Below, piece by piece: positions 18,733 to 28,225 of a stretch of DNA of 64,000 nucleotides (position 1 is the first letter of the stretch; each line of letters begins with the position of its first letter). This stretch comes from Mycobacterium colombiense (GTDB taxonomy: Bacteria > Actinomycetota > Actinomycetes > Mycobacteriales > Mycobacteriaceae), in contig NZ_LZKI01000115.1 of NCBI RefSeq assembly GCF_001672755.1, positions 124,001 to 188,000 on the forward strand. Reading direction: 5' to 3'. Position numbers and translations under genes: made by a program. Under the pieces are notes generated by a model that was not told where the DNA came from, did no database searches, and was given only the letters and a program-made list of their open reading frames with translations.

Positions 18733-18764
18733 TGGTCAGGGGACGGGCCCGGCGCTCCTGACCA
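18733..18764. terminator. candidate bidirectional terminator hairpin
   Basis: Perfect 8-bp arms TGGTCAGG (18733-18740) and CCTGACCA (18757-18764) enclose a GC-rich loop. It starts two bases after the GNAT stop, between two convergent genes. There is no U-tract, as is common for mycobacterial terminators. Confidence 0.6.
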
Positions 18765-18786
18765 TACCGCGTGTGGCACAACGGTT

Positions 18787-19533
18787 TTACGGCAGCTCGA
18801 CCTTGCTGGCCAGCCAGCGGCCGTCCACCTTTTCCATGGTCATCTTGACCCGGCTGCGGTCGAGCTGTGGCGCCGGTGCGGTCCCATTGCTCACCGACTG
18901 ATCGACGAACAGCACGACGTCCACCTTGTCTTCGGTCGCAGACTGGACCGCGGCGTCGATCACACTGCCATGCGCCGCTGCCTTGTTGTCGATGAGCGTC
19001 TGACGCAGCTGGGCACTGGATTTGGTGTACATGTCCTTGAATTCACCAGTGGAGCCGTCGAGCACATCGGTGAAGTTCTTGTCAATCGCATTGGTGTCCA
19101 CGCTGGTCAACGTGATGATGTACTTTTTTGCGGCTTCGAGCGCCTGGGCGGCGGCGACATCCTTCTGGTGATGCTGAAACACCAGCCAGCCCTCGTAGCC
19201 CGCACCCGCGAGAACCGCGGCCAACACGCCGGCCGCCGCCCAGCGAGTGACGTTGACTCGGCGTCCCGTTCGGCCATCGAAGTGCACATCGTCGGTGCCG
19301 GCCTCGTCTTCGCCGCGCGCCTCGTCCGGCACGGCCGTGTCCGCGTCGTCACCGTCCACGTCGGGCGTAGCGTCGTCCGGCGCCGTATCTTCTTCGGCCC
19401 CATCGGCTTTTGCCGTTGTGGGCGCTGGAGGGTGCGGCACTTCGTCTCCGACCCCCTCCGCGGCGAGGCGGAAGCGATTCACCAACCACGTTCCCGGGTT
19501 GCCGACTGTTCGTAGCGATGGGCGAGAGTTCAT
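18787..19533 (-). CDS. Mce-associated membrane protein (Mam)
   Basis: About 248 residues. A long acidic, disordered N-terminus (Asp/Glu/Ala/Pro-rich, to about residue 85) is followed by one membrane helix (VTRWAAAGVLAAVLAGAGYEG). A periplasmic Mam domain comes next: TLTSVDTNAIDKNF, LDGSTGEFKDMYTKSSAQLR and GRWLASKVELP at the C-terminus. Mam proteins stabilise Mce complexes. The Mam domain is closely similar to that of the gene at 29508. Start placed at 19533, where ATG overlaps the upstream stop (TGATG); ATG 19542 is the alternative. Confidence 0.88.
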   Translation of the reverse strand: MNSRPSLRTVGNPGTWLVNRFRLAAEGVGDEVPHPPAPTTAKADGAEEDTAPDDATPDVDGDDADTAVPDEARGEDEAGTDDVHFDGRTGRRVNVTRWAAAGVLAAVLAGAGYEGWLVFQHHQKDVAAAQALEAAKKYIITLTSVDTNAIDKNFTDVLDGSTGEFKDMYTKSSAQLRQTLIDNKAAAHGSVIDAAVQSATEDKVDVVLFVDQSVSNGTAPAPQLDRSRVKMTMEKVDGRWLASKVELP

Positions 19534-20141
19534 CAGTTGCATGCGCCGGAGTCACGAAGCGCGTTCGCCCAGCCGGCGGCCGAGACGATGTTCGCGTGGG
19601 TGACTCCTGACGGATCCTTTCTCTTGATGCTGTCGCTGATTCGCGACAGCTGAAATGCCAAGTGCGTCATCGATTCACCGCCGTACACCGGCGAATACGG
19701 CCCGAAGTTGTCGGGTTGATTGGTGATGATCAGCGGCTTCACCCGAGGTGCCAGGAAGGCCGTCGACTGGTCGATATTGGCGACCACGGCGTGAGCGTTC
19801 CCCTGCACGCCACCGACCGAGTAGTCGTCGTGCTGGTCACCGAGGTACCGGTTGAAGTCGTTGATCTGGCCCATCAGCGGATCGAATTGCGATTTGAACC
19901 ATTGGCAGGAGTCCGACATTCCGCCGATCATCTCCGGTGTCACGCGTGCCGTGAATGTGCTGTAGGGCCAGATGTCGAAATTCGGCGACCAATCGCTGGG
20001 CGTCGGCGTGAACACCGGCAACGGGGGTGGGGGCTGACCCGGATTGGCGGCGGCCTGCCCGGCGAGTGCGATGGCGGCCACGAGCGCCGGTCCGGCGCAC
20101 GCCAGCCCGCTACCTGCCCGCCGCAACCTCGTCAGATTCAT
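19533..20141 (-). CDS. secreted hypothetical protein next to the mce locus
   Basis: A 202-residue exported protein with a signal peptide (GSGLACAGPALVAAIALAGQAAA-NPG), followed by a Pro-rich linker and a globular domain. Cys residues are at CQWFKSQFD and the C-terminal GACN. I do not recognise the family. It is the first gene of a two-gene unit with the downstream Mam gene (TGATG overlap). It is divergent from yrbEA, sharing a 336-bp promoter region. An accessory role in Mce transport is a guess from position. GGGGAAGAGCGA precedes the ATG. Confidence 0.75.
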   Translation of the reverse strand: MNLTRLRRAGSGLACAGPALVAAIALAGQAAANPGQPPPPLPVFTPTPSDWSPNFDIWPYSTFTARVTPEMIGGMSDSCQWFKSQFDPLMGQINDFNRYLGDQHDDYSVGGVQGNAHAVVANIDQSTAFLAPRVKPLIITNQPDNFGPYSPVYGGESMTHLAFQLSRISDSIKRKDPSGVTHANIVSAAGWANALRDSGACN

Positions 20142-20477
20142 TCGCTCTTCCCCGAGAAATACGATATCCCGCGGTCACCGAATACCGAACCACCAACCGC
20201 ATCGACGAAATCATCATTAACATCTGCGTCTAGGTAGCCGATCTTCTCGCGAAGTCGACAAGACGTCAAGCGGCCGCGACCAGGAAAACTGTGCGATGAG
20301 CACCAGTCATAACGCGTACGTGTGCCCCCTTGCGGACGCGGGGAAAGGCCCATTCTGTTAACCGAGACCTTCCGCAGAAGCTGAGCAGCGGTTAACATAG
20401 CCGCCCGTGGGGGCACAACGAACGTTCACCGACGAACATCGCTACCTGCGAGTGATCACCGTGGGGCGCATCCGGCG
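20142..20477. promoter_or_regulatory. divergent promoter region of the mce operon
   Basis: A 336-bp gene-free region between the secreted protein/Mam unit and yrbEA. Its key feature is a widely spaced inverted repeat at 20356-20397, listed separately. Further down, GAACGTTC (near 20425) is a short palindrome. No open frame with a convincing ribosome site was seen. Confidence 0.6.
20356..20397. promoter_or_regulatory. inverted repeat TGTTAACCG/CGGTTAACA, candidate mce operator
   Basis: Perfect 9-bp arms, TGTTAACCG at 20356-20364 and CGGTTAACA at 20389-20397, with centres 33 bp (about three helical turns) apart. Each arm contains the palindrome GTTAAC, so each could bind a dimer. The right arm runs into TTAACATAG, a possible -10 element, about 80 bp before the yrbEA start. 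A repressor bound here would block the mce promoter. Confidence 0.55.
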
Positions 20478-21344
20478 ATGACCGCCCAGGACGACCGCTC
20501 GCTCAACCACGGAGCGCCCGACAGTGTGGCCACTATCCAAGAGTGGTCCGCCGGATACGTCGTGCGGCACCCCCTCGCATCACTCAACACCCTCGGCGAG
20601 CAGTACATCCTCGCGATACGCACCGTCGAGTACTGCATGGTCGACCTGTTCACCGGGCGGTTCCAATGGGCTGAGTTCATCCGACAGGGCGCGTTCATGG
20701 CTGCCACGGCGGTGCTGCCGACGGTGTTGGTGGCGCTGCCGATCGGAGTGACGCTCTCCATCCAGTTCGCCCTGCTGGCCAACCAAGTCGGCGCGACGTC
20801 ACTCGCCGGGGCTGCCAGTGGACTCGCGGTCATCCGGCAGGCCGCTTCGCTGGTGGCCGCGGTGCTCATGGCATCCGCCGTCGGCTCGGCCATCACCGCA
20901 GATCTCGGCTCCCGCACCATGCGCGAGGAGACCGACGCCATGGAGGTCATGGGAGTCTCGGTGATTCGCCGCTTGGTCGTGCCCCGCTTCGCCGCCGCCA
21001 TCATGGTCGGTGTCGCCCTGACCGGAATAACCTGCTTCGTAGGGTTTTTGGCCAGCTACCTCTTCAACGTCTATTTCCAGCGCGGCGCACCGGGAAGCTT
21101 TGTAGCGACGTTTGCGTCGTTCGCCACCACGGAGGACATGATCGTCGCGCTGCTCAAAGCCGTGATCTACGGCGCGATCGTGGCGGTAATCGCCTGCCAG
21201 AAAGGGTTATTCACCAAGGGCGGCCCGGCGGGTGTCGCGAACTCGGTGAACGCCGCGGTGGTGGAATCGATCCTGGTACTGATGATCGTCAACGTCGGGA
21301 TCAGTGAGCTCTACAACGCGCTGTATCCCAGGACGGGGCTGTGA
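20478..21344 (+). CDS. YrbEA, MlaE-type permease of an Mce transporter
   Basis: A 288-residue polytopic permease of the YrbE/MlaE family. Family landmarks are FIRQGAFMAATAVLPTVLVALP, the coupling segment MREETDAMEVMGVSVIRRLVVPR (the ATPase-contacting EExDAxEVMG motif) and the C-terminal GGPAGVANSVNAAVV. With YrbEB it should form the membrane channel, powered by the shared ATPase MceG (encoded elsewhere). First gene of the operon. Which numbered mce operon this is cannot be settled; order and the Mce3R-like neighbour suggest mce3-like. Confidence 0.93.
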   Translation: MTAQDDRSLNHGAPDSVATIQEWSAGYVVRHPLASLNTLGEQYILAIRTVEYCMVDLFTGRFQWAEFIRQGAFMAATAVLPTVLVALPIGVTLSIQFALLANQVGATSLAGAASGLAVIRQAASLVAAVLMASAVGSAITADLGSRTMREETDAMEVMGVSVIRRLVVPRFAAAIMVGVALTGITCFVGFLASYLFNVYFQRGAPGSFVATFASFATTEDMIVALLKAVIYGAIVAVIACQKGLFTKGGPAGVANSVNAAVVESILVLMIVNVGISELYNALYPRTGL

Positions 21345-21345
21345 C

Positions 21346-22203
21346 ATGACGGCATCGGTCTACGTCCCCACGCTGGCCCGCCCGATTGTCGGCGCCTATC
21401 GGGCGGCGGCCGCCCCGACCATGCGGTTGGGGCACATGCTGGTGTTCTTCGGGCGGGCCGTGCTCGCCGTTCCCTCGGTGCTGCGCCAATACCGCACGGA
21501 ATTCCTGCGATTGCTGTCGAACATCGCGTGGGGCAACGGCTCGATCGTCGTCGGCGGCGGCACGGCCGGTGTCGCGGTGGTGCTCGGGTTCACCGCGGGC
21601 GCACTGGTCGCCGTGGAGGGTTACAACTTCCTCAATCTCCTCGGCCTGGGGCCCGCCACCGGCATCATCTCCTCGCTGGTCAACACCCGTGAACTGGCGC
21701 CGATCATGGCTTCGCTGGCTTTCGCGATGCAGGCCGGCTGCCGGTTCACGGCGCAGCTGGGTGCCATGCGCATCGCCGAAGAGATCGATGCGCTGGAATC
21801 GCTGGCCATCCGCCCGATCCCGTTCCTGGTCACGACGCGGCTCATGGCTTCCGTCATCGCAGTGATCCCGCTCTACATCGCCTGCCTGGCCGTGACCTAT
21901 CTGACGTGTCAGGTCGTCGCCGAGGTGATCAGCGGAGGATCCGTCGGTCCGTACCTGCACTACTTCACCATGATGCTGAGCGCCAAGGATATCGCCTATT
22001 CGGTCGTCAAGTGCGTTGTCTTCGTGTGGCTTTCGTCGACCGTGCAGTGCTACTACGGCTTCTATGCCTCGGGCGGCCCCGAGGGCGTCGGGGTGGCCGC
22101 CGGGCGTGCCATGCGGGCGAGCATCACAGTGGTGATCATGGTCAACATGTTGCTCACGATGGCGTTGTGGAGTATCGACGCCGGCGCGAGATTCGGTGGC
22201 TGA
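21346..22203 (+). CDS. YrbEB, MlaE-type permease of an Mce transporter
   Basis: A 285-residue YrbE/MlaE permease paired with YrbEA. It shows TRELAPIMASLAFAMQAGCRF, the coupling motif AEEIDALESLAIRPIPFLVTTR and the C-terminal GGPEGVGVAAGRAMR. It starts one base after the YrbEA stop (ATG at 21346) and ends directly before the mceA ATG. The N-terminus VYVPTLARPIVGAYRAA is typical of the B subunit. Confidence 0.93.
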   Translation: MTASVYVPTLARPIVGAYRAAAAPTMRLGHMLVFFGRAVLAVPSVLRQYRTEFLRLLSNIAWGNGSIVVGGGTAGVAVVLGFTAGALVAVEGYNFLNLLGLGPATGIISSLVNTRELAPIMASLAFAMQAGCRFTAQLGAMRIAEEIDALESLAIRPIPFLVTTRLMASVIAVIPLYIACLAVTYLTCQVVAEVISGGSVGPYLHYFTMMLSAKDIAYSVVKCVVFVWLSSTVQCYYGFYASGGPEGVGVAAGRAMRASITVVIMVNMLLTMALWSIDAGARFGG

Positions 22204-23763
22204 ATGCCGAATTCACTGGACTTCGACGGGCGGGGCCCCTCAGACCATCAGCTGCTCGCCATGGGCGTCGCCGTGCTGCTGATAGCGGGACTGGTCACGG
22301 GCAGCCTCCTGCTGAAGTCCACCGGCCGGCTCAACGATTACATCCGCGTCGTCGCCGAGCTGACGAACGTGGGCGACGGATTGCCCGCCCGCTCCGACGT
22401 GAAATACCACGGGCTGCTCGTCGGTGCCGTCGACAACGTCATACCGGCCGCCTACGGCAAACCCAACTATGTGCACATCAACCTCAAACCCGAATACGCC
22501 AGCGACATTCCGGGTGCGGTGACCGCGCGTGTGGTGCCCAGTAACGTATTCGCGGTCTCGTCGGTGCAACTCGTCGACGGCCGCCCGAGTCCGGGCATCC
22601 GCAGCGGGGCACGCATCCCCGAAGACGCGCAGCTTTCGACGGTGATCTTCCAGACCACGATCAGCAAGCTGCGTGACATCCTCGCCTCGACCGGCCGGGG
22701 CCGCGAAGACCACAGCCTGGGAATACTGGCCGCCGTCGCGGCCGCCACCAATAACCGGCGCGGCGCGCTGCTCACCGCCGGTGCGCAGATGACGCGGGTG
22801 CTCGATGAGCTTAACGGCATCGTTACCACCGACCCCGGGCCGTCCACAGTCTCCGCGCTGCTGGATGCCACCCGGGGCCTGCAGTCCACGGCGCCCGACC
22901 TCGTCGACGTTCTGAATGACGCGGTCAGACCGATGCAGACCCTGGCCGAAAAGCGCGAACAGTTCCGATCTCTGGTTACCGGTTCGCACCACACCTTCGG
23001 GGTGAGCCGGCAAGCGTTCGACAACCACACCGATCAGCTGATCGAGATGACGCAGAACCTCACACCCGCCCTGGGTGTGTTCGCGCTGCACAGCGACAAG
23101 TTCGTGCCCATCTTCACCAGGCTGAACCGGTTGTCCGACAAGTTCTTCGAAGAGGTGTGGGATCCCGAACTCGACACCGGGAACATGCGGGTCAATCTGG
23201 CACTCACCCCGACATACACCTACACGCGCGCCGACTGCCCGCGTTATGGGCAGCTGCTCGGACCGAGTTGCTATACCGCCCCGACGATCGCGGTGCGCCC
23301 CGACCTGCCCGAGGTTCTGCTGCCGCAGAACTACCACCCGCCCGCGGATCTGGCGCCGCCCCCAGGGACCCAGATCGGGCCCGACAACAACCTCGTTCCC
23401 GTCGGACCGCCGCTGTACAACCCCAACCCGAGCCTGCAGGACCCCAATCCGCCGTTGCCGTGGTGGCCGTGGCCGACCGGCCCGGCTCGCCGGGTGCCGG
23501 GAACCGCCGATCCCGACGACGCGCCACCCCCTGCGGGTCCGCCGTCGGCACCAAGCCCGGGGCCGCCCGGTGCCGTCGCACCATCGGGTTACGGCGGCAA
23601 CGTCGGTCCGGTTGGTAGCCAACACGAGCGGGATCAACTGGGCTGGATCACCGGCCAGGGACGGTCGGCGTCGGTGGCGACGCAGTTGTTGCTCGGCCCG
23701 GTCGCGCGCGGTACGGCGGTCTCGCTGAAGCCCCAGCAGCAGCCGACGGGTGGGCCGAAATGA
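22204..23763 (+). CDS. MceA family protein
   Basis: A 519-residue Mce protein. An N-terminal membrane helix (LLAMGVAVLLIAGLVTGSLLL) is followed by the MCE/MlaD domain (about residues 40-120, LTNVGDGLPARSDVKYHGLLVG). A helical region then precedes a Pro-rich C-terminal tail (from about 385). Six Mce proteins form a periplasmic tube that carries lipid from the cell envelope to the YrbE permease. Its ATG directly follows the yrbEB stop, and its stop overlaps the mceB start (ATGA). Confidence 0.93.
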   Translation: MPNSLDFDGRGPSDHQLLAMGVAVLLIAGLVTGSLLLKSTGRLNDYIRVVAELTNVGDGLPARSDVKYHGLLVGAVDNVIPAAYGKPNYVHINLKPEYASDIPGAVTARVVPSNVFAVSSVQLVDGRPSPGIRSGARIPEDAQLSTVIFQTTISKLRDILASTGRGREDHSLGILAAVAAATNNRRGALLTAGAQMTRVLDELNGIVTTDPGPSTVSALLDATRGLQSTAPDLVDVLNDAVRPMQTLAEKREQFRSLVTGSHHTFGVSRQAFDNHTDQLIEMTQNLTPALGVFALHSDKFVPIFTRLNRLSDKFFEEVWDPELDTGNMRVNLALTPTYTYTRADCPRYGQLLGPSCYTAPTIAVRPDLPEVLLPQNYHPPADLAPPPGTQIGPDNNLVPVGPPLYNPNPSLQDPNPPLPWWPWPTGPARRVPGTADPDDAPPPAGPPSAPSPGPPGAVAPSGYGGNVGPVGSQHERDQLGWITGQGRSASVATQLLLGPVARGTAVSLKPQQQPTGGPK

Positions 23764-24839
23764 AGGTGCGGGGCCCCCTGATCGGCCTGTCGATGTTCAT
23801 GGCGCTCGCCATCGCCGTGACGTGGATGGTGTACGCCACCCTTCGGCGAGACGTGGCCGGGCCGACCACCGGGTACGCGGCGACGTTCACCGACGTTTAC
23901 GGGCTCCGCATCGGCGATGACGTCCGGATGGCCGGCGTGCGGGTCGGCCGCGTCGAAAACGTGGAACTCACCGGCAAATTGGCGAAGGTCTCGTTCATCG
24001 TCGAAAACGAGCAGCAGTTGTACGGCAATACGGTTGCGTCGGTCACCTACCAGAACATCATCGGGCAGCGGTATCTGGGCCTGTCGCTGGGCGAGATCGG
24101 CGACCGGGGCCCGCTCCCGGCCGGGAGCGTGATACCGGTGCAGCAGACCGACCCGTCCTTCGATGTCGGCAAGTTGCTCAACGGTTTCGAGCCGCTGTTC
24201 ACCTTGCTCAACGCCAAGGACGCCGACGACCTGACCAAGGGCGTATTGCAGTCGCTGCAGGGCGATCAGGCGTCCATTCCGCTACTGGTGGAGCAGACTT
24301 CGACGATCACAAGAACGTTGTCCGCACGCGATCAATCCCTGGGCGATCTCATCAGCAGCCTCACCAAGGTCACCGACACCGTCGCCCGCCAAGACGACGA
24401 CCTTGATCACGCGCTCGACCAAACACGCGATGCGGTAACCAATTTCGACGACCGGCGTGCATCTTTACAGGACTCGGTGGGATCGATCGCCAAGGTGACC
24501 CGTCGGCTCTCGGCGATCGCCGACGACGTGGATCCGTCGTTGAACGACCTCATCACCCGAGAGCCCGGGTTCAGCAAGCACATGGTCGGCATCGAACCTC
24601 AGCTGGCATTCACCGGAGACAACCTCCCGCTGTTACTCAAGGGCTTCGCACGAGCCGTCAGCGAGGGTTCCTACGGCAATGCCTACGCGTGCGATCTGAA
24701 CGCCGCCGGTTTCTTCCCCGGTCTCAACGACATCACGACCTTCATCGTCAACGCGGCCACACCGGGCAACGCGTACCCGATCACCACCAAGAACCTGGGG
24801 TGGCATACCCCGCGATGCAGGAACATGGCCAATGGCTGA
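23760..24839 (+). CDS. MceB family protein
   Basis: A 359-residue Mce protein: N-terminal helix LIGLSMFMALAIAVTWMVY, MCE domain (YAATFTDVYGLRIGDDVRMAGVRVGRVENV) and a helical needle-like domain (about 130-280). It ends with Cys residues typical of MceB (YACDLNAAGFFPG, WHTPRCRN). Four-base overlap with mceA and eight-base overlap with mceC indicate tight translational coupling. Confidence 0.92.
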   Translation: MKVRGPLIGLSMFMALAIAVTWMVYATLRRDVAGPTTGYAATFTDVYGLRIGDDVRMAGVRVGRVENVELTGKLAKVSFIVENEQQLYGNTVASVTYQNIIGQRYLGLSLGEIGDRGPLPAGSVIPVQQTDPSFDVGKLLNGFEPLFTLLNAKDADDLTKGVLQSLQGDQASIPLLVEQTSTITRTLSARDQSLGDLISSLTKVTDTVARQDDDLDHALDQTRDAVTNFDDRRASLQDSVGSIAKVTRRLSAIADDVDPSLNDLITREPGFSKHMVGIEPQLAFTGDNLPLLLKGFARAVSEGSYGNAYACDLNAAGFFPGLNDITTFIVNAATPGNAYPITTKNLGWHTPRCRNMANG

Positions 24840-25878
24840 GTCGTTGAAGGCCAGGTGGGCGCGGCGCCGTCCGCTGGAGTCGTACAACAGGGCCTGGCTC
24901 GGGCTGGCGGGACTGGTGTTGGTCGCCGTCCTCGTCGTGGCGGCATTGGGAATCAAGTTGCTCGGTGTCGGCTACACCCACTACACCGCTGAATTCTTGC
25001 AAGCCGCCACGCTGCGGCCCGGAAATCTCGTCACCATCGCCGGCATCGAGGTCGGACACGTCACCAGCATGAAGCTTGATGGCGATCACGTCGAAGCCGG
25101 GTTGAGCGTGCGTGACAACGTCGCGCTGGGCAAGGACACCCGAGCGGTGATCAAGGTGATGACGATCCTCGGTTCGCGCTATCTCGAGCTGGTGCCTGAC
25201 GGCCCGGGTTCGCTGCCGGGCAAGACGATCGGCCTGGCGCACACCGAGGTGCCCTACGACCTGCAGTCGCTACTCGAAGACGCCACCACCACGTTCGAGC
25301 AAGTCGATTCCGACCAGTTCGCCCAGTCGCTCGGGGTGCTGGGCAAGCAACTCGGCGGGGTGCCGCCACTGATTCCGCAGGCGGTCGCGAATCTACAGAC
25401 GCTGTCGACGATCACCGCCGACCGTCGAGGCCAGCTCGGCACGCTACTGAAAAGCACTGAGCGAGTAGTCAATACCCTGCGGCGCCAGCAGACCAACATC
25501 GGACACCTGATGGATCAGGGGCAGGACCTGCTCGGGCACCTGGTCGCCCGCGAAGCCACCTTCCATGCCATGTTCGCGGGGCTGACGGACCTCGTCGACC
25601 AGCTCGACAAGATCGTGGTCAACAACCGACCGATGCTCGACGAGTTGTTCGCCAACCTGCACGAACTGACGAACATGGTCGGTCAGCACGACGACCTGCT
25701 GCGCAATCTTCTGCAGGTCGCCCCGATAGCCCTGCGCGGCCTGACCAACGCCACCGGCTACGGACCGGTCGTCGAGTTCAACCTGCCGAACGGGCTGGCG
25801 ATCGATTCGTGGATGTGTGCGATCAGCGGTCGCGCCAAGGAATTCAAGATGATCCAGTATTTCAAGGACTGCAAATGA
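24832..25878 (+). CDS. MceC family protein
   Basis: A 348-residue Mce protein with an N-terminal helix (GLAGLVLVAVLVVAALGIKLL) and MCE domain (YTAEFLQAATLRPGNLVTIAGIEVGHV). Helical segments follow, ending with SWMCAISGR...YFKDCK. It overlaps mceB upstream and mceD downstream (ATGA at 25875), within the same transcription unit. Confidence 0.92.
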   Translation: MAESLKARWARRRPLESYNRAWLGLAGLVLVAVLVVAALGIKLLGVGYTHYTAEFLQAATLRPGNLVTIAGIEVGHVTSMKLDGDHVEAGLSVRDNVALGKDTRAVIKVMTILGSRYLELVPDGPGSLPGKTIGLAHTEVPYDLQSLLEDATTTFEQVDSDQFAQSLGVLGKQLGGVPPLIPQAVANLQTLSTITADRRGQLGTLLKSTERVVNTLRRQQTNIGHLMDQGQDLLGHLVAREATFHAMFAGLTDLVDQLDKIVVNNRPMLDELFANLHELTNMVGQHDDLLRNLLQVAPIALRGLTNATGYGPVVEFNLPNGLAIDSWMCAISGRAKEFKMIQYFKDCK

Positions 25879-26990
25879 TCTCCGGCAGGCGCAAACTCAT
25901 CGTCGTGGGTGCCGCGGTGGCGGCGCTGGCGGCCGTCGCCATCGGGGTGGTCGGCCACTACGTCAAGTCACGCCTGGACACCATCACTGTGACAGCGCAA
26001 TTCGACAGCGCTGCGGGACTTTACGAGGGCAACGTCGTCGCGGTGCTCGGCATGCCGGTCGGCAAGGTCAGCAGGGTCACGTCCAAAGGCAGCTACGTCG
26101 AGGCCGAGCTGACGGTGGACAAGAAGGTCAAAATCCCTGCCGCCGCCCACGCGGTCACCATCACCACCTCCATCCTCACCGACCGGCAGGTCGAACTCAC
26201 CCCGCCCTACCGGAGCGGCCCGGTGCTGAAGAACCACGACACGATCGGACTGACCCGAACCAAGACGCCCGTGGCGTTCGACCGCGTCCTCGACATGCTC
26301 GACAAGGTATCCAAATCGCTGAAGGGCGACGGGAAGGGCGGCGGTCCCATCGCCGACCTGACCGACTCGGCCGTCGCCATCACCGACGGCAACGGCAAGG
26401 AAATCCTGTCGGCCCTCGACGAGCTCTCCAACGCTCTGCGGCTCAGCTCCGAGCGTGGCGGGACCACCCGCGAGCAGCTGACCACGATCATCACCGATCT
26501 TAGCTCGATAACCGAAGCCGCCGCACGCAATGACACCAAGGTGCGCCAATTCGGTTCCACGACACGGCAGCTCGGCCAGATGCTCGCCGACGAGAAGCTC
26601 GGCACCGGCACCACCGGCCGCACCATCAACAGAATCCTCGATGAAGTGACCACACTGCTCGAGCAGAACCGGGACAACCTCAAACAGGCGGTGCGCAACG
26701 GCGACACCGCCGCCAAGACGATCGTCGAGGATCAGCGCGGGGTTTCCGAAATGCTGGACGTGCTCCCCATGACGCTGGAGAACCTGTACAACACCGTCGA
26801 TCAGAACAACGGTGCGATACGGGTGCACGGGCTGCTCGACAAGGCCCTGACCGACAGCCAGTCCGCCAAGGAGCTCTGCAATCTCATGCACTTGCGCCAA
26901 CTCGGCTGCAGCACGGGCACACTGCAGGACTACGGCCCCGACTTCGGCCTGACCTACATCCTCGACGGTCTCTCGGCGATGGGGCAGTAA
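25875..26990 (+). CDS. MceD family protein
   Basis: A 371-residue Mce protein from ATG 25875 (MISGRRKLIVVGAAVAALAA, N-terminal membrane helix). The MCE domain is ITVTAQFDSAAGLYEGNVVAVLGMPVGKVSRV, followed by a long helical domain and a C-terminal Cys pair (ELCNLMHLRQLGCSTG). The start is set by four-base overlap with mceC. The terminal A of its stop is the first base of the mceE ATG. Confidence 0.92.
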   Translation: MISGRRKLIVVGAAVAALAAVAIGVVGHYVKSRLDTITVTAQFDSAAGLYEGNVVAVLGMPVGKVSRVTSKGSYVEAELTVDKKVKIPAAAHAVTITTSILTDRQVELTPPYRSGPVLKNHDTIGLTRTKTPVAFDRVLDMLDKVSKSLKGDGKGGGPIADLTDSAVAITDGNGKEILSALDELSNALRLSSERGGTTREQLTTIITDLSSITEAAARNDTKVRQFGSTTRQLGQMLADEKLGTGTTGRTINRILDEVTTLLEQNRDNLKQAVRNGDTAAKTIVEDQRGVSEMLDVLPMTLENLYNTVDQNNGAIRVHGLLDKALTDSQSAKELCNLMHLRQLGCSTGTLQDYGPDFGLTYILDGLSAMGQ

Positions 26991-28225
26991 TGATGACTGC
27001 GGCTAAGCACAAAGCGTTGGCGGTGGCGCTCAGCGCGGTCATGGTCAGCTCCGGTTGCGCCACCAATGGGCTGTCCAGCCTGCCGCTGCCGGCACCGGGC
27101 ATCGGCAACGGCGGATACCTGCTCAACGCCGTCTTCTCCAACGCGCTGAACCTGCCGGCCCACGCGAAGGTCAAACTCGCCGGCGCCGATGTCGGAGAGC
27201 TCGAATCGATGGTCGCACGCAACTACACCGCGGTGACGACGCTGCGAATCATGGACGGTGTCCGCGTCCCGGTCGGTAGCACCGCCGAGCTGCGGTCGGC
27301 GACACCGCTCGGCGACGTGTTCGTCGCGATCAAGCCCCCGGCTCCGATGGACCCCGGCGCGCCGCTACTGAAGAGCGGCGACACCATCGGCCTGCCGGCC
27401 ACCCGCGCCGCCGCCACCGTGGAGAGCGTGCTGAGCTCGGCCGCGCTGCTGGTCAACGGAGGCTCGGTCCGAAATTTCACCAACATCGTCAACGGCGCCG
27501 GCAAGGCGACCGGCGACCAGGGACGCGCCTTCGGAGACCTGATCAACCGAACCAATCTACTTCTGGGCAAACTCAATTCGCGCTCGGACCAGATCGACGC
27601 CGCTGTGACCGAGACGGCCGGCCTGGCCGACCGGCTGGACCAGAAGAACCAAGCGATCACCGACGTTCTGCAAGCCATCGGGCCGGCGACGAACGTGTTG
27701 TCCAGCAACGCCGACGAAATAGCCGACGTGGTCGGCGAGCTCGGCGCCACGACGCATCAGCTGTCGAAATTCCCGTCGATCGCCGGGACCGACAAGACCG
27801 GCCGCAGCGTCATCAAGGACGCCAACACCATCGCCGCCGCATGGAATGACGTCGTGCTGAGCCCCGACACCAGCCTCGCCGGCCTCAACCGGCTGATTCC
27901 CCCGTTCGTGAAAGCCACTCCCAGCGACGCGATTTCGGTGCGCGGTAGCTTCGATCGCCTGGTCATGGGATCGCGACCGGGTACCGGGGCGGAAACCGGG
28001 GGATTCAAGGGCGATCCGGCTTTTCACGGGCCTATGCGCCGCGACTGGAACTACATGATCGGCTCGATCAAATACGTCCTGTGGCGCCTGCAAGAGCGGG
28101 TCGTGGGCCGCGGGCCCCAAACACCGATGGGCCAAAGCCCGTGGACGCCGGTCGGTCCGCCGCTTCCTCCCGCGCCCGCCGGCGAGGCGCCGCTCGACCC
28201 GATGATCCCGGAACCACCGCGATGA
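26990..28225 (+). CDS. MceE family lipoprotein
   Basis: A 411-residue Mce protein with a lipoprotein signal: hydrophobic ALAVALSAVMV then the lipobox VSSGC, giving an acylated Cys near residue 23. The MCE domain (NGGYLLNAVFSNALNLPAHAKVKLAGADVGELESMV) and helical region follow, then a Pro-rich tail (TPVGPPLPPAPAGEAPLDP). The E position is the lipoprotein in mycobacterial mce operons (Lpr proteins), matching gene order here. Confidence 0.93.
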   Translation: MMTAAKHKALAVALSAVMVSSGCATNGLSSLPLPAPGIGNGGYLLNAVFSNALNLPAHAKVKLAGADVGELESMVARNYTAVTTLRIMDGVRVPVGSTAELRSATPLGDVFVAIKPPAPMDPGAPLLKSGDTIGLPATRAAATVESVLSSAALLVNGGSVRNFTNIVNGAGKATGDQGRAFGDLINRTNLLLGKLNSRSDQIDAAVTETAGLADRLDQKNQAITDVLQAIGPATNVLSSNADEIADVVGELGATTHQLSKFPSIAGTDKTGRSVIKDANTIAAAWNDVVLSPDTSLAGLNRLIPPFVKATPSDAISVRGSFDRLVMGSRPGTGAETGGFKGDPAFHGPMRRDWNYMIGSIKYVLWRLQERVVGRGPQTPMGQSPWTPVGPPLPPAPAGEAPLDPMIPEPPR

